A DNA stretch of 64,000 nucleotides from Streptomyces sp. MUM 2J (lineage in GTDB: Bacteria > Actinomycetota > Actinomycetes > Streptomycetales > Streptomycetaceae): positions 1-64,000 of the forward strand of contig NZ_JADWYM010000006.1 in the NCBI RefSeq assembly GCF_022414535.1, written 5' to 3'. Both the position numbers and the translations under genes were made by a program. A model generated the notes under the pieces. That model was not told where the DNA came from and searched no databases. It worked only from the letters and a program-made list of their open reading frames with translations. Position 1 is the first letter of the stretch. Every line of letters begins with the position of its first letter. This document shows positions 26,001 through 34,707 of the stretch, one piece after another.

Positions 26001-26252
26001 GGTGGTCGCCGTGTCGACGGCCACCTCCTTTCCGGTGCGGCGGGCCTCGGCCATGGCGGCGGCCTCGTCGCGCGGGCCGGTGGCCGCCGGCCGAGCGTCG
26101 GTCGCCCGTCCGGCCCGGGGCGTCGACGGATCGTCAGGGTGCCACCAGGGCAGGAGGGCGGTGGTCAGGGCGGCCACGATCAGGCCGAGCGTGAGTGTCA
26201 GCCGGGTGCGGGTGCGCACGAACGGACTGAGGAGGCGAGGCGGCGCGGACAC
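23085..26252 (-). CDS. Large exported DNRLRE/FG-GAP repeat protein, probable partner of the Rhs toxin
   Basis: 1055 residues from GTG 26252. An N-terminal signal anchor (TLTLGLIVAALTTALLPWW) follows a basic start. The N-terminal half has the block AQGKWAPVDNRLRRTEDASDGL and a DUF-like region with FLDPT, then a DNRLRE-like beta region (RSFWRMNFSSSLEGAQVSDATFRVLNNHSWSC). A fibronectin-like segment around PDGNLASLVFRFWKAGG and WDVRAKDQEGVYSGYYPGG follows. Residues from about 760 hold at least five FG-GAP/VCBS calcium-type repeats, such as GDGATDLFAV, GDKLPDLVLR, NGDSTPDLLW and NGDGIPDMWA. It is divergent from the giant Rhs toxin gene across a 374-bp region. Such proteins often accompany actinobacterial Rhs genes, so a role in display, export or adhesion of the toxin is inferred. 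Confidence 0.75.
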   Translation of the reverse strand: MSAPPRLLSPFVRTRTRLTLTLGLIVAALTTALLPWWHPDDPSTPRAGRATDARPAATGPRDEAAAMAEARRTGKEVAVDTATTATSLTWARPDGQLHSRISALPVRAKNAQGKWAPVDNRLRRTEDASDGLGVRPANPVTPVRFSSGTPGTDARADRSYRRGPLTDGPAADETALAELDVAGHTVTYTWPGPLPEPVLDGPRALYPEVLPGVDLLLVAREEGGFGQLLIVKTEEAARSEALATVSYGLHSKTAVFRHDEDAWRVLVLDPAGQEIGSIPTPFAWDSSGRDPESPDTGSTPRTSVATSADVLELSGLSGIEPGAQSAPMPMRVTGDRTGTARLDLDVAHTGLLARDDVTYPLFLDPTAITGWSAWTVAYKPYPNTSFWDGTNFNSGTSDARVGHESDSGGTARSFWRMNFSSSLEGAQVSDATFRVLNNHSWSCSARDIQIWLTGGISTGTTWNSQPSWATWLQTKSFAHGWSSSSCPDDYEAFKVTSAAQKGAVNGWSNITFGMRAANETDTQTWRKFRATSATLDVVFNRAPSVPFGVKSTPGGNCNTATGGTTVGKTNLVLSAQSSDPDGNLASLVFRFWKAGGTATTYPATTNSNGSASTTIPVTLEDEATYYWDVRAKDQEGVYSGYYPGGGKECTLTIDGSAPPTPTITSDDFPRASDDGDVWATRKFGETGAVTFTSTGATRFEYAIEGLSWTSKDAADTVTIGDLKPVHAGPNWLNVYAYDAVGNQSARADYLFYVPPRDNADSPGDTGGDAMPDLLTVSSSGDLVNCTGTPGGDLYSCLAGSYAVDGGVTKLNPAGHWYDAATGKAALITHFDDAYPGDGATDLFAVTPDGRFWLYRGDGYGSFDIDQRLEVRLPSNSPEPSTWDQIKAVGDITGDKLPDLVLRAGTAFWTLSGYSGATFQSATLMNGDDWAHRDIVNVADINGDSTPDLLWRDLDTGKMYVRHGKPGSTSGSVDLGSLKDGASSLNGDVVYGSGWTASYVTAAVGIPDVNGDGIPDMWARFGNDGKMRVYYPSRTNTNGPVKIVLSVDWSTVKAFG

Positions 26253-26626
26253 GTCGGCGGTCTACTCCCGTGTGGGCCAGGCGGAATCAAGACATGGGCG
26301 CGCACACGATCACACGATTTACACAGACCGTCCACGTATGAAGAATTTATAAAGCCGTGATGCACGCTTGGTGAAGTCATGGGTGGACCTTGTGCGTGTC
26401 AGACCTGTCCCTTTTGATCGCCTGCTCTGTGGCGATGAAGGCCCCTGTTGGCAGTACCTCCTGTTCTGTAAATGATCTGGCGAACTGTCAGAAAAACATC
26501 CGTGAGGCAGTTCACAGCGAAGCGCTCCCACCCCCTCCGCCGATCTTGAAGCCTGTGGAGGTCATGACAGAGGGTGCGAACGACCTGTGTTGTTTTCATT
26601 GCCTGGGGTGGGAGTCGACGACGCGT
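26253..26626. promoter_or_regulatory. AT-rich divergent promoter region of the Rhs toxin locus
   Basis: 374 bp between the divergent FG-GAP and Rhs genes. Much of it (26300-26590) is clearly lower in GC than the flanks, with segments such as GAATTTATAAAG near 26343. No -35/-10 pair with good spacing stands out. The in-frame codons upstream of the Rhs start (26390-26626) lack coding character. Confidence 0.55.
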
Positions 26627-29600
26627 ATGCGTGTTCAAGGTCCGCTGTCGTGGCTGGGGCGGGGACGCCTGGCCACGACGGAGTCGGAACGGCGGCGCCG
26701 GCGGCAGAGCCGCATGGCGATCGTCCTGTTGCTGTCCTCGGCCCTGACGATGACCAGCCTGGGCGCCGAGGCCTGGGCGGTTCCCGGTCCCGGCATGACC
26801 CGTGAAGAGGTCAAGCTCCCCGACCTGCCCGACCCCACAACGGTCGGCAAGGACGCGGAGGCCGAGAAGAACCTCACCACCGCGCCCGAGGTGCCGGTCG
26901 ACCCGTACGAGCCGAAGTCGGTGACGCCGTGGTCGCAGAGCACGGGAAAGGCGACGCTGGACGCGACCACCGAGCCGGGCACGACGGTTCCGGTGTCCAA
27001 CGGCCTCCCGGTGGCGGTGGGCGTGCCCGACGGCACGGATCCCACCACCATCGACGGTGACTGGCAGGTCGAGCTGGCCGCGCCGAGCACCTCCCAGGAC
27101 ACCGGCGTCTCCGGCCTGATCATGCAGGTCACGCCGCCGGCGGACGCCGATCCGACCGCGCAGGTCACCCTGGCCGTCGACACCACGAGCTTCGCCGACC
27201 TCTACGGCCCGCAGGCAGCCGACCGGTTCGGCCTGGTCCTGCTGCCGGACTGCGTCATGAACGCCCCCGACAGCGGCGACTGTGCCGCCGACGGCGGAAC
27301 GATGACCATGTCCGGCAAGCCGGACCCGCACGCCCAGGAACTGCCCAGCACGGTGACGGAGGTGCCGGCGGACAAGGCGCCCACCACGTCGCAGGCGGCC
27401 GAGAAGGCCCGCACCCGCAAGATCCTCACCGGCTCGGTGCCGATCTCCAGCCTCCTCGGCGGGGACACCACCGGCACGGGGACGCAGGCGTCGGGCGCCT
27501 CGGCCCGCACCGCCTCCTTCACCACCGGCAGCAGCGTCCTGCCGGCCGTGGACGCCTCGGGCCCGCAGGTGATCGGCGCGATGGACACCGGATCCTCGTC
27601 CTCGGGCGACTTCACGGCGACGCCGCTGCTGTCGTCGGGCTCCTGGGCGGCCGGCTCCTCCTCCGGAGCGTTCACCTACTCCTACGCCGTCCAGGTCCCC
27701 GAGACCGCCGGCGGCCTCATGCCGAAGATCGCGCTGAACTACTCCTCGCAGTCCGTCGACGGACGCACCTCGGCGACGAACAACCAGGCCTCCTGGATCG
27801 GTGACGGCTGGGACTACAACCCGGGCTCGATCACCCGCACGTACGCCAACTGCCGCCAGGACTCCAAGAAGGCCGGTTCGAACAACGCCACACACCGCAC
27901 CGCGGACCTGTGCTGGGGCTCGAACAACGCCACCCTGTCGCTCGGCGGCACCACCACCGAACTGGTGTGGGACGCCGCGAAGGGCAAGTGGTTCACCGCC
28001 AACGGCGACGGGGCCCGGGTCGAGCAGGTCAAGGACCCGCAGACCGCCAACGGCGCCAAGGACGGCGAGTACTGGGTCGTCACCACCCGCGACGGCACCC
28101 GCTACCACTTCGGCCTGAACCGCCTGCCCGGCTGGACCGACGGCCAGCCCGTCACCGACTCCGTTCTGACCGTCCCGGTGTACGGCAACCACTCGGGCGA
28201 GCCCTGCTACAAGGCCGGCGACTGGCCCGGCTCCTGGTGCACCCAGGGCTGGCGGTGGAACCTCGACTACGTCGAGGACGTCCACGGCAATGCCATGTCC
28301 CTGTGGTGGAAGAAGGAGCAGAACTACTACGCCCGCAACTTCAACTTCAAGGCGCCGGTCGTCTACGACCGCGGCGGCTGGCTCGACCACATCTACTACG
28401 GCCAGCGCAAGGACAAGCTCTTCACCGACACCGCCCCGGCCCGGGTCGGTTTCACCGTCGCCGAACGCTGCTTCGACGAAGCCCCGCTGACCTGCGCCGA
28501 CGCCAACTTCGAGGACAAGGATCCGGGCAAGTACCGCATCTGGTACGACACTCCGGCCGACCTGAACTGCAAGAAGGTCACCGCCACCTACACCCGCAAG
28601 TGCTGGAACGCCGGACCGTCGTTCTGGTCCCGCAAGCGGCTGACGCAGATCCAGACCTCGGCTCAGCGCCGCACCGACACCACCGCCCGTCAGGTGGTCG
28701 ACCGCTACGCGCTCAAGCAGAGCTTCCCGGTGCTGAGGACCGGCCCGAACACCGCGCTGTGGCTGGAGTCGGTCCAGCGCACCGGCTACGCGCGCAACGG
28801 CTCCACCGACGACAGCGTCTCCCTCAACCCGGTGCGCTTCGAGTCCAACGCCGAGGACATGCCCAACCGGGTCGTGCGGGCCAACGACCCGACCCCCGGG
28901 TTCTCCCGCCTGCGCATCGCCCGCGTCATCAACGAGTACGGCGGCGAGACCGTCGTCACCTACAAGGCACCCACCGGCGACTGCGCGACCGGCACCAACC
29001 TGCCCGGCAAGTCCGACACCGCGGCGCTGAAGTCCAACACCCGCCTGTGCTACCCGTCGTTCTGGAACCCCGACCCCGAGGTCGAGGACATCGACTGGTT
29101 CCACAAGTACGTGGTGGACGCCATCGAGGAACTCCCCAACGTCGACGGCGAGTTCTCCACGAACACCGCCTACACGTACAAGAACCCCGGCTGGAAGCTG
29201 GCCGAGGCCGAGTTCACCAAGAAGTCGACGCGCAGCTACTCGCAGTTCGCCGGGTTCGAGCAGACCACGGTGATCACCGGCGCGGACGACGCCAACATCG
29301 GCAGCAAGCGCTCCAAGGCCGTCACCCGCTTCTTCCGCGGCATGGGCGACACCGTGCCGGTGAAGGACATCGACGGCGTCGAGATCGCCAAGGACAGGGA
29401 GCCCTTCGCCGGGCGCATCGCCGAGGAACTCACCTACACCAGCGCCGACGACGAGGACGGCGACTGGCTCTCCCGCAGCGTCACCGTCCCCGCCGCCACC
29501 GAACTGGCCAAGCGGGACCGCGACGACGGCCTGAGCCCGCTGCGCGCCTGGCGGGTCACCGAGCCGGACGAGATCGCGTACACCAAGTCCTCCGGCACCG

Positions 29601-32600
29601 GGGACGATGCGCGTCTCGAACGCATCGTCAAGACCCGTACCACGTACGAGTCGACCTACGGCCTGCCCGTGCTGGTGGAGTCGCTCGGGGACGCCGACGA
29701 GAACAGGACCGGCGACGAGTCCTGCACCAAGCTGGAGTACCTGCACAACACGGCCAGGAACATCATCGGCCTGAGCAAGCAGGCCCTGGTGTCCCCGACC
29801 ACCTGCGCCGACGCCGACTGGGCCGACCTGTCGACCCTGACCGGCGCCGTGCGGACCGCCTACGACCACCAGGCCTACGGCACCGCGCTCGCCGACACCA
29901 CGCTGGGCGAGGCCACCGGGTCGTGGACGCTGAACGGCGACGGCACCGGGTTCCGGTCCAACGGCACCACCGACTTCGACGCGGTCGGCCGCGTCGTCAA
30001 GGAGACGGACCCGGACGGCAGGACCGGCACGATCACCTACTCCCCGTCCGTCGGGCAGGTCTTCGAGGTCACCACGACCAACGCGCTCGGCCACACCGAG
30101 AAGCAGGAACTGGAGCCGGGCCGGTCGACGACCCTGAAGACCACCGACGCCAACGGCTACGTCAGCCAGGCGACCTACGACCCGCTGGGCCGCCTGGCGG
30201 AGGCCTGGAGCCCGGGCCGCACCCCGTCGCCCTCGTCCGTCCCGGACTTCCGCGCCGAGTACACGGTGCCCGAGTACGACCCGGACGACCCGTCCAAGAC
30301 CGACCACAAGCCCCCGTACGTCACCACCTACGCGCGCGGCCACCACGACCGGATCGAGACCTCCGTCACCCTCTACGACGGACTCGGACGGGAGCGCCAG
30401 ACGCAGGAGGAAGCCGACGGCGGCGGCTACCTGATCACCGACACGCTGTACAACAGCTCCGGTGAGGTCTGGCAGACCAACAACGCCTACCTCGCCGACG
30501 AGGTGACCCCGGGCGAACTGTTCACCCCGCTCGCGGACACCGCCGTCCCCAACATCACCCGCTACACCTACGACGGCCAGGGCCGCGTCCTCCAGGAGAC
30601 GCCGGTACTGAAGGTCAAGGACCCGCTGACCGGGGAAGCCACCTCGGAGCCGGTGCCGGCCCGTGCCACCCGGTACGAGTACGGCACGGACTGGTCGAAG
30701 GTCATCCAGCCGGAAGGGGCCTCCTCCTACCGCGTGTGGACCGACGCCCTCGGCCGCACCGTGCGCACCGACACCTTCAACCCGGCGGCGCCCGGCGGCT
30801 ACACGTCGATGCGCTACACGTACGACCACGCCGGCCAGATGGTGAAGGCGACCAGCTCCGCCGACCCGGCGCACCCGTGGACGTGGACGTACGACCACCG
30901 CGGCCGGATGAGCAGCTCCACCGACCCCGACACCGGCACCACGTCCACCACCTACGACACCTACGACCGCCCGCTCACCACGACCAACGCCCGCGGCGTC
31001 ACGGTCTGGAACGGCTACGACGCCCTCTCCCGGCCGACCGAGCAGCGCCTGAACGGCTCCACCGGCACCCTGCTGGCCGAGTTCACCTACGACACCGTCA
31101 CCGGCGGCAAGGGCCTGCCCGCCACCGCCACCCGCTACACCGACGGCGAGGCCTACACGCAGAGCGTCGACGGCTACACCCAGGACTACCAGCCGACCGG
31201 GACCACGCTCAGCCTGCCGCAGTCCCTGGCCGACACCTGGGGACTCAAGACGTCGTACTCGTACGGCTACACGTACGACGACACCGGCGCGCTGAAGGAG
31301 GGCGTGCTGCCGGCCGTCGGCCGGTTCGACGCCGAGAAGCTCGTCGTCCGCTACAACAAGGACGGCAAGCCGCTGTCCGTCTCCGGCAAGGACTGGTACG
31401 GCGCCGAGACGGTCTACGACCCCTACGGCCAGGTCCTGCGCTCCACCCTGGGCGCCCAGCCCTACCGCGTGTGGACGCAGAACTCCTACGACGAGTCCAG
31501 CGGTGAACTCCAGGACCAGCAGGTCTACCGCGAGCAGACCGGCGACCAGAGCGTGGTTCCCGGCAACCTCGTCTCCCGGCGCACCTACGCCTACGACCCC
31601 GCCGGCAACGTCACCTCCATCCAGGAGCACGCCACCGGCATCGCCGAGCGGCAGTGCTTCGTCTACGACCCGCTGGGCCAGCTGAAGACGGCCTGGACCG
31701 CCAAGGACCAGAGCTCCTGCACCGGCCCGAAGAACAGCGACGGCACGCTGAACGTGGCGGCCGGCGGCGACAAGTCCGGCTACTGGCAGGAGTACACCTA
31801 CGACCTCCTCGGCAACCGCACCCGGCTGACCGAGAAGGACCTCACCGGCGACACCGCCAAGGACGCCACGACCACCTACGCCTACGGCAAGGCCGACGGC
31901 ACCCGGCCGCACACGCTGACCAAGGTGTCCAAGACCTACACCACGCCCGCGGGCGCGCAGGTCAAGGCGGAGGCCGAGCGGCTGTACGAGCTGACCGGAG
32001 AGACCAAGTCGGTCACGTCGCTGGACAACGGCGACAAGCAGCAGCTGACCTGGACCTACGACGGCCAGGTCGAGCGGATCACCGGCGAGGGCAGCGGCGG
32101 CAAGACCCCCTATCTGGGCCTCGCCGACAAGTGCCTGGACCTCAAGGGCGGCGTGCCCACCTCGGACCAGCCGATCCAGCTGCACTCGTGCAACGCTTCG
32201 GCGGCGCAGAACTGGCACTTCGCCACCGCCCCCGGGGCGGCGCAGAGCGACCCCGACCTGGGCACGCTGACGGTCTACGACACGTGGTGCGTCCAGCCCG
32301 CCGGCAGCACCGCCGGCTCGGCCCTCCAGGTCCAGGCCTGCGACGGCTCGAGTGCGCAGCAGCTGAAGCGGAACGCCTCAGGCCAGCTGTTCCACGTCGC
32401 CACGGGCATGTGCCTTGCGGTCAAGGACGCCAACACCGCGGAGTCGACCCCCATCGTGCTGGCCACCTGCGACGGCACCAAGGCCGAGCAGCAGTGGGCG
32501 CCGCAGAACGACACCCGCTACATCTACGGTCCCGACGGTTCCCGCCTGCTGTCGATCAAGGGCAAGCAGGCCACGCTGTACCTGGGCGAGGCCGAGGTCA

Positions 32601-34579
32601 CCGTCCAGCAGGGCGGCGTCCTGGTCAACACCCAGCGCACCTACTCCGTCCCCGGCGGCGCGGTCATGCGCTACGCCTACGGCACCGGGGGCGAGCAACT
32701 CGTCGCCCTCGCCGGCGACCACCAGGGCAGCACGTTCGCGGAGGTCGCGCTCAAGGACCAGATGTCGGTGCGGATCCGCAAGCAGGACCCGTTCGGCAAC
32801 CAGCGCGGCGCCGACACGGTGGGCGTCAACGTCCAGACCCACACCGGGTTCCTGGGCGCTGCCCGCGACGACTCCTCCGGCTTCGTGCCGCTGGGCGCGC
32901 GCCTGTACGACCCGGTGGTCGGACGCTTCCTGTCCGCGGACCCGGTGCTGGACCTCAACGACGTCCTGCAGTCCAACGGCTACGCCTACGCCCACAACAA
33001 CCCGGTGACGATGTCCGACCCGACGGGTCTGGCCATCTCCCTGACCGCCTCCGAGCGGGCGGCGGCACTGGCGGGCGCGGGTCTGTCGGCGGCACAGGTC
33101 GCCCAGGCGCAGGCCATGCAGGGCAAGTCCCTCGGCTCGATCATCCTGGCCGTGGCCTGGGAGACGCTCAAGGACTTCATCGGCATCAACGACGCCCTCG
33201 CCTGCTTCGGCGGCGACATGTGGTCCTGCGTCAGCATCGTGGCCGAGGCCATCCCCTGGTACAAGCTGAGCAAGCTCCCGAAGGTCGTCAAGGCGGTCAA
33301 GCGCACCATCTCGGCGGTCAGGGCCTTCCGCAAGGCCAAGAAGGAGGCGCAGCGGGTCCTGAAGCTGGCCAAGATGGCCGAGACCCTGGCCCTGAAGGCC
33401 AAGAAACTGGCGATCGAGAAGGCCAAGAAGAGAGCCGCGCAGAGAGCCAAGAAGAAGGCGGCGGCGGAAGCCAAACGAACAGCCGACAAGGCCGTCGACG
33501 TCACCAAGAAGACCGGCAACCCACGCCAGAAGCACGCCCAGGCCAAGGCGGCCCCGAAGTCGTCGTCCCACGGCTCCGGAGGCAAGAGCTCCGGAGGCGG
33601 CGGCAAGGGCGGCGGCTCCAAGCCCGGTGGCAAGTCTGGTGGTTCCTCCAAGAGCGAGGGCGGCTCCAGCGGCAGCGGCGGCTCCGGCAAGTCCGGCGGC
33701 GGCTCCCACGGGGGTGAGGGCGGCGGGACGTGCAACAGCTTCGTCCCGGGCACCCAGGTCCTGATGGCCGACGGCACGACCAAGCCGATCGAGAAGGTCC
33801 GGACCGGGGACAAGGTCGTCACGACCGACCCGCAGACCGGCGAGACCCGGGTCGAGACGGTCACCGCCGAGATCAAGGGCCACGGCCTCAAGCACCTCGT
33901 CAAGGTCACCATCGACACCGACGGCACCAAGGGCAGCAGGACGGCCCAGGTCACCGCGACCGACGGCCACCCCTTCTGGGTCCAGGAACTGCACGCCTGG
34001 ATCAAGGCCACCGACCTGCACGCCGGCGAATGGCTGCGCACCAGCGCGGGCACGTACGTCCAGATCACCGCGGTGGACCGATGGACGGCCCAGACCGCCA
34101 CGGTGCACAACCTCACCGTCGGTGACGTTCATACGTACTATGTGGTGGCGGGCTCGGCGCCGGTTCTCGTTCACAACATCAGTCCGGAGCAGTGTCAGCT
34201 CGGTGTGCAGGAAATGGACCATGTGACGTCGGGAGTCCTTGACATCCAGGTGGATGTCGTCCCGTTCGCGAGTGGTGGCCGAGGGTCGGGCGGATTCGTT
34301 GACGATATGGGCGATCGGGTGCCCGGCATGACGTCGTCGAATTATCATCACGTAGAGATGCAGGCCGCTGCCTATATGCGACGCAATGAGGTGGGACGTG
34401 GAGTGCTTTACATAAACCACCCTGATGGTATCTGCCCATTCTGCAACGGATCGGCGTATACGCGTCCTGGTGGCACCCCGGTCAATCCTATTGAGGACGC
34501 CCTTCCCGAGGGTGCGATGATGTGGGTGTATAATCGAGGCGGAAAATTCCTCGGTAGATTCACAGGTAATTCTCGATAA
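26627..34579 (+). CDS. Secreted Rhs/YD-repeat polymorphic toxin with ricin-type lectin, Hint protease and DddA-like deaminase tip
   Basis: 2650 residues from ATG 26627 (GGGTGGGAG upstream). Order: basic n-region RRRRRQSR and signal peptide (to about 52); SpvB-like segment near 348-405 (VPETAGGLMPKIALNYSSQS); Rhs/YD repeats from about 1120 to 1800; ricin-B lectin domain with QxW-type repeats (about 1825-1963, NWHFA, QQWAP); Rhs core with GRFLSADPVLD (about 2005-2130); Lys/Ala-rich helical linker and Gly/Ser-rich spacer (2223-2368); Hint domain from C2369 to H2516-N2517, expected to self-cleave; toxin domain 2518-2650. The tip has HVE (H2575, E2577) and CPFC (C2603, C2606), matching the DddA/SCP1.201 deaminase family that converts cytosine to uracil in double-stranded DNA. 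The tip is less GC-rich than the body. Activity is inferred. Confidence 0.9.
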   Translation: MRVQGPLSWLGRGRLATTESERRRRRQSRMAIVLLLSSALTMTSLGAEAWAVPGPGMTREEVKLPDLPDPTTVGKDAEAEKNLTTAPEVPVDPYEPKSVTPWSQSTGKATLDATTEPGTTVPVSNGLPVAVGVPDGTDPTTIDGDWQVELAAPSTSQDTGVSGLIMQVTPPADADPTAQVTLAVDTTSFADLYGPQAADRFGLVLLPDCVMNAPDSGDCAADGGTMTMSGKPDPHAQELPSTVTEVPADKAPTTSQAAEKARTRKILTGSVPISSLLGGDTTGTGTQASGASARTASFTTGSSVLPAVDASGPQVIGAMDTGSSSSGDFTATPLLSSGSWAAGSSSGAFTYSYAVQVPETAGGLMPKIALNYSSQSVDGRTSATNNQASWIGDGWDYNPGSITRTYANCRQDSKKAGSNNATHRTADLCWGSNNATLSLGGTTTELVWDAAKGKWFTANGDGARVEQVKDPQTANGAKDGEYWVVTTRDGTRYHFGLNRLPGWTDGQPVTDSVLTVPVYGNHSGEPCYKAGDWPGSWCTQGWRWNLDYVEDVHGNAMSLWWKKEQNYYARNFNFKAPVVYDRGGWLDHIYYGQRKDKLFTDTAPARVGFTVAERCFDEAPLTCADANFEDKDPGKYRIWYDTPADLNCKKVTATYTRKCWNAGPSFWSRKRLTQIQTSAQRRTDTTARQVVDRYALKQSFPVLRTGPNTALWLESVQRTGYARNGSTDDSVSLNPVRFESNAEDMPNRVVRANDPTPGFSRLRIARVINEYGGETVVTYKAPTGDCATGTNLPGKSDTAALKSNTRLCYPSFWNPDPEVEDIDWFHKYVVDAIEELPNVDGEFSTNTAYTYKNPGWKLAEAEFTKKSTRSYSQFAGFEQTTVITGADDANIGSKRSKAVTRFFRGMGDTVPVKDIDGVEIAKDREPFAGRIAEELTYTSADDEDGDWLSRSVTVPAATELAKRDRDDGLSPLRAWRVTEPDEIAYTKSSGTGDDARLERIVKTRTTYESTYGLPVLVESLGDADENRTGDESCTKLEYLHNTARNIIGLSKQALVSPTTCADADWADLSTLTGAVRTAYDHQAYGTALADTTLGEATGSWTLNGDGTGFRSNGTTDFDAVGRVVKETDPDGRTGTITYSPSVGQVFEVTTTNALGHTEKQELEPGRSTTLKTTDANGYVSQATYDPLGRLAEAWSPGRTPSPSSVPDFRAEYTVPEYDPDDPSKTDHKPPYVTTYARGHHDRIETSVTLYDGLGRERQTQEEADGGGYLITDTLYNSSGEVWQTNNAYLADEVTPGELFTPLADTAVPNITRYTYDGQGRVLQETPVLKVKDPLTGEATSEPVPARATRYEYGTDWSKVIQPEGASSYRVWTDALGRTVRTDTFNPAAPGGYTSMRYTYDHAGQMVKATSSADPAHPWTWTYDHRGRMSSSTDPDTGTTSTTYDTYDRPLTTTNARGVTVWNGYDALSRPTEQRLNGSTGTLLAEFTYDTVTGGKGLPATATRYTDGEAYTQSVDGYTQDYQPTGTTLSLPQSLADTWGLKTSYSYGYTYDDTGALKEGVLPAVGRFDAEKLVVRYNKDGKPLSVSGKDWYGAETVYDPYGQVLRSTLGAQPYRVWTQNSYDESSGELQDQQVYREQTGDQSVVPGNLVSRRTYAYDPAGNVTSIQEHATGIAERQCFVYDPLGQLKTAWTAKDQSSCTGPKNSDGTLNVAAGGDKSGYWQEYTYDLLGNRTRLTEKDLTGDTAKDATTTYAYGKADGTRPHTLTKVSKTYTTPAGAQVKAEAERLYELTGETKSVTSLDNGDKQQLTWTYDGQVERITGEGSGGKTPYLGLADKCLDLKGGVPTSDQPIQLHSCNASAAQNWHFATAPGAAQSDPDLGTLTVYDTWCVQPAGSTAGSALQVQACDGSSAQQLKRNASGQLFHVATGMCLAVKDANTAESTPIVLATCDGTKAEQQWAPQNDTRYIYGPDGSRLLSIKGKQATLYLGEAEVTVQQGGVLVNTQRTYSVPGGAVMRYAYGTGGEQLVALAGDHQGSTFAEVALKDQMSVRIRKQDPFGNQRGADTVGVNVQTHTGFLGAARDDSSGFVPLGARLYDPVVGRFLSADPVLDLNDVLQSNGYAYAHNNPVTMSDPTGLAISLTASERAAALAGAGLSAAQVAQAQAMQGKSLGSIILAVAWETLKDFIGINDALACFGGDMWSCVSIVAEAIPWYKLSKLPKVVKAVKRTISAVRAFRKAKKEAQRVLKLAKMAETLALKAKKLAIEKAKKRAAQRAKKKAAAEAKRTADKAVDVTKKTGNPRQKHAQAKAAPKSSSHGSGGKSSGGGGKGGGSKPGGKSGGSSKSEGGSSGSGGSGKSGGGSHGGEGGGTCNSFVPGTQVLMADGTTKPIEKVRTGDKVVTTDPQTGETRVETVTAEIKGHGLKHLVKVTIDTDGTKGSRTAQVTATDGHPFWVQELHAWIKATDLHAGEWLRTSAGTYVQITAVDRWTAQTATVHNLTVGDVHTYYVVAGSAPVLVHNISPEQCQLGVQEMDHVTSGVLDIQVDVVPFASGGRGSGGFVDDMGDRVPGMTSSNYHHVEMQAAAYMRRNEVGRGVLYINHPDGICPFCNGSAYTRPGGTPVNPIEDALPEGAMMWVYNRGGKFLGRFTGNSR

Positions 34580-34590
34580 TTGTGACTGGA

Positions 34591-34633
34591 GCGTTTCGGT
34601 GGGGTGTGGCAGGCGCCCTGCCGAAACGCTTTT
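34591..34633 (+). terminator. Rho-independent terminator between toxin and immunity genes
   Basis: A 9-bp stem (34591-34599 with 34621-34629) encloses a smaller GGCAGG/CCTGCC hairpin and is followed by TTTT. It starts 12 bases after the toxin stop and would separate the toxin mRNA from the downstream gene. Confidence 0.8.
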
Positions 34634-34693
34634 CAGTGGAACATGTGCCGGTTTGACGATTGCAGATGTGTCGATCGGGCTGATCTCATGGCG

Positions 34694-34699
34694 TATACT
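34694..34699 (+). promoter_or_regulatory. Candidate -10 element of the putative immunity gene
   Basis: TATACT ends 8 bases before the GTG start. That would place transcription initiation at or next to the start codon and make the mRNA leaderless. No convincing -35 at normal distance is visible. Confidence 0.4.
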
Positions 34700-34707
34700 C
34701 GGGTGTT

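Noticed and set aside
26399..32218. 1939-codon minus-strand open frame opposite the Rhs gene
   Set aside because: Repetitive Gly/Val/Arg-rich translation without domains, typical of the complement of high-GC3 coding sequence; the plus-strand Rhs protein has clear domain structure.
34653..34658. TTGACG as a -35 for the immunity gene
   Set aside because: It is 35 bases from the TATACT element, far outside the normal 16-19 base spacing.
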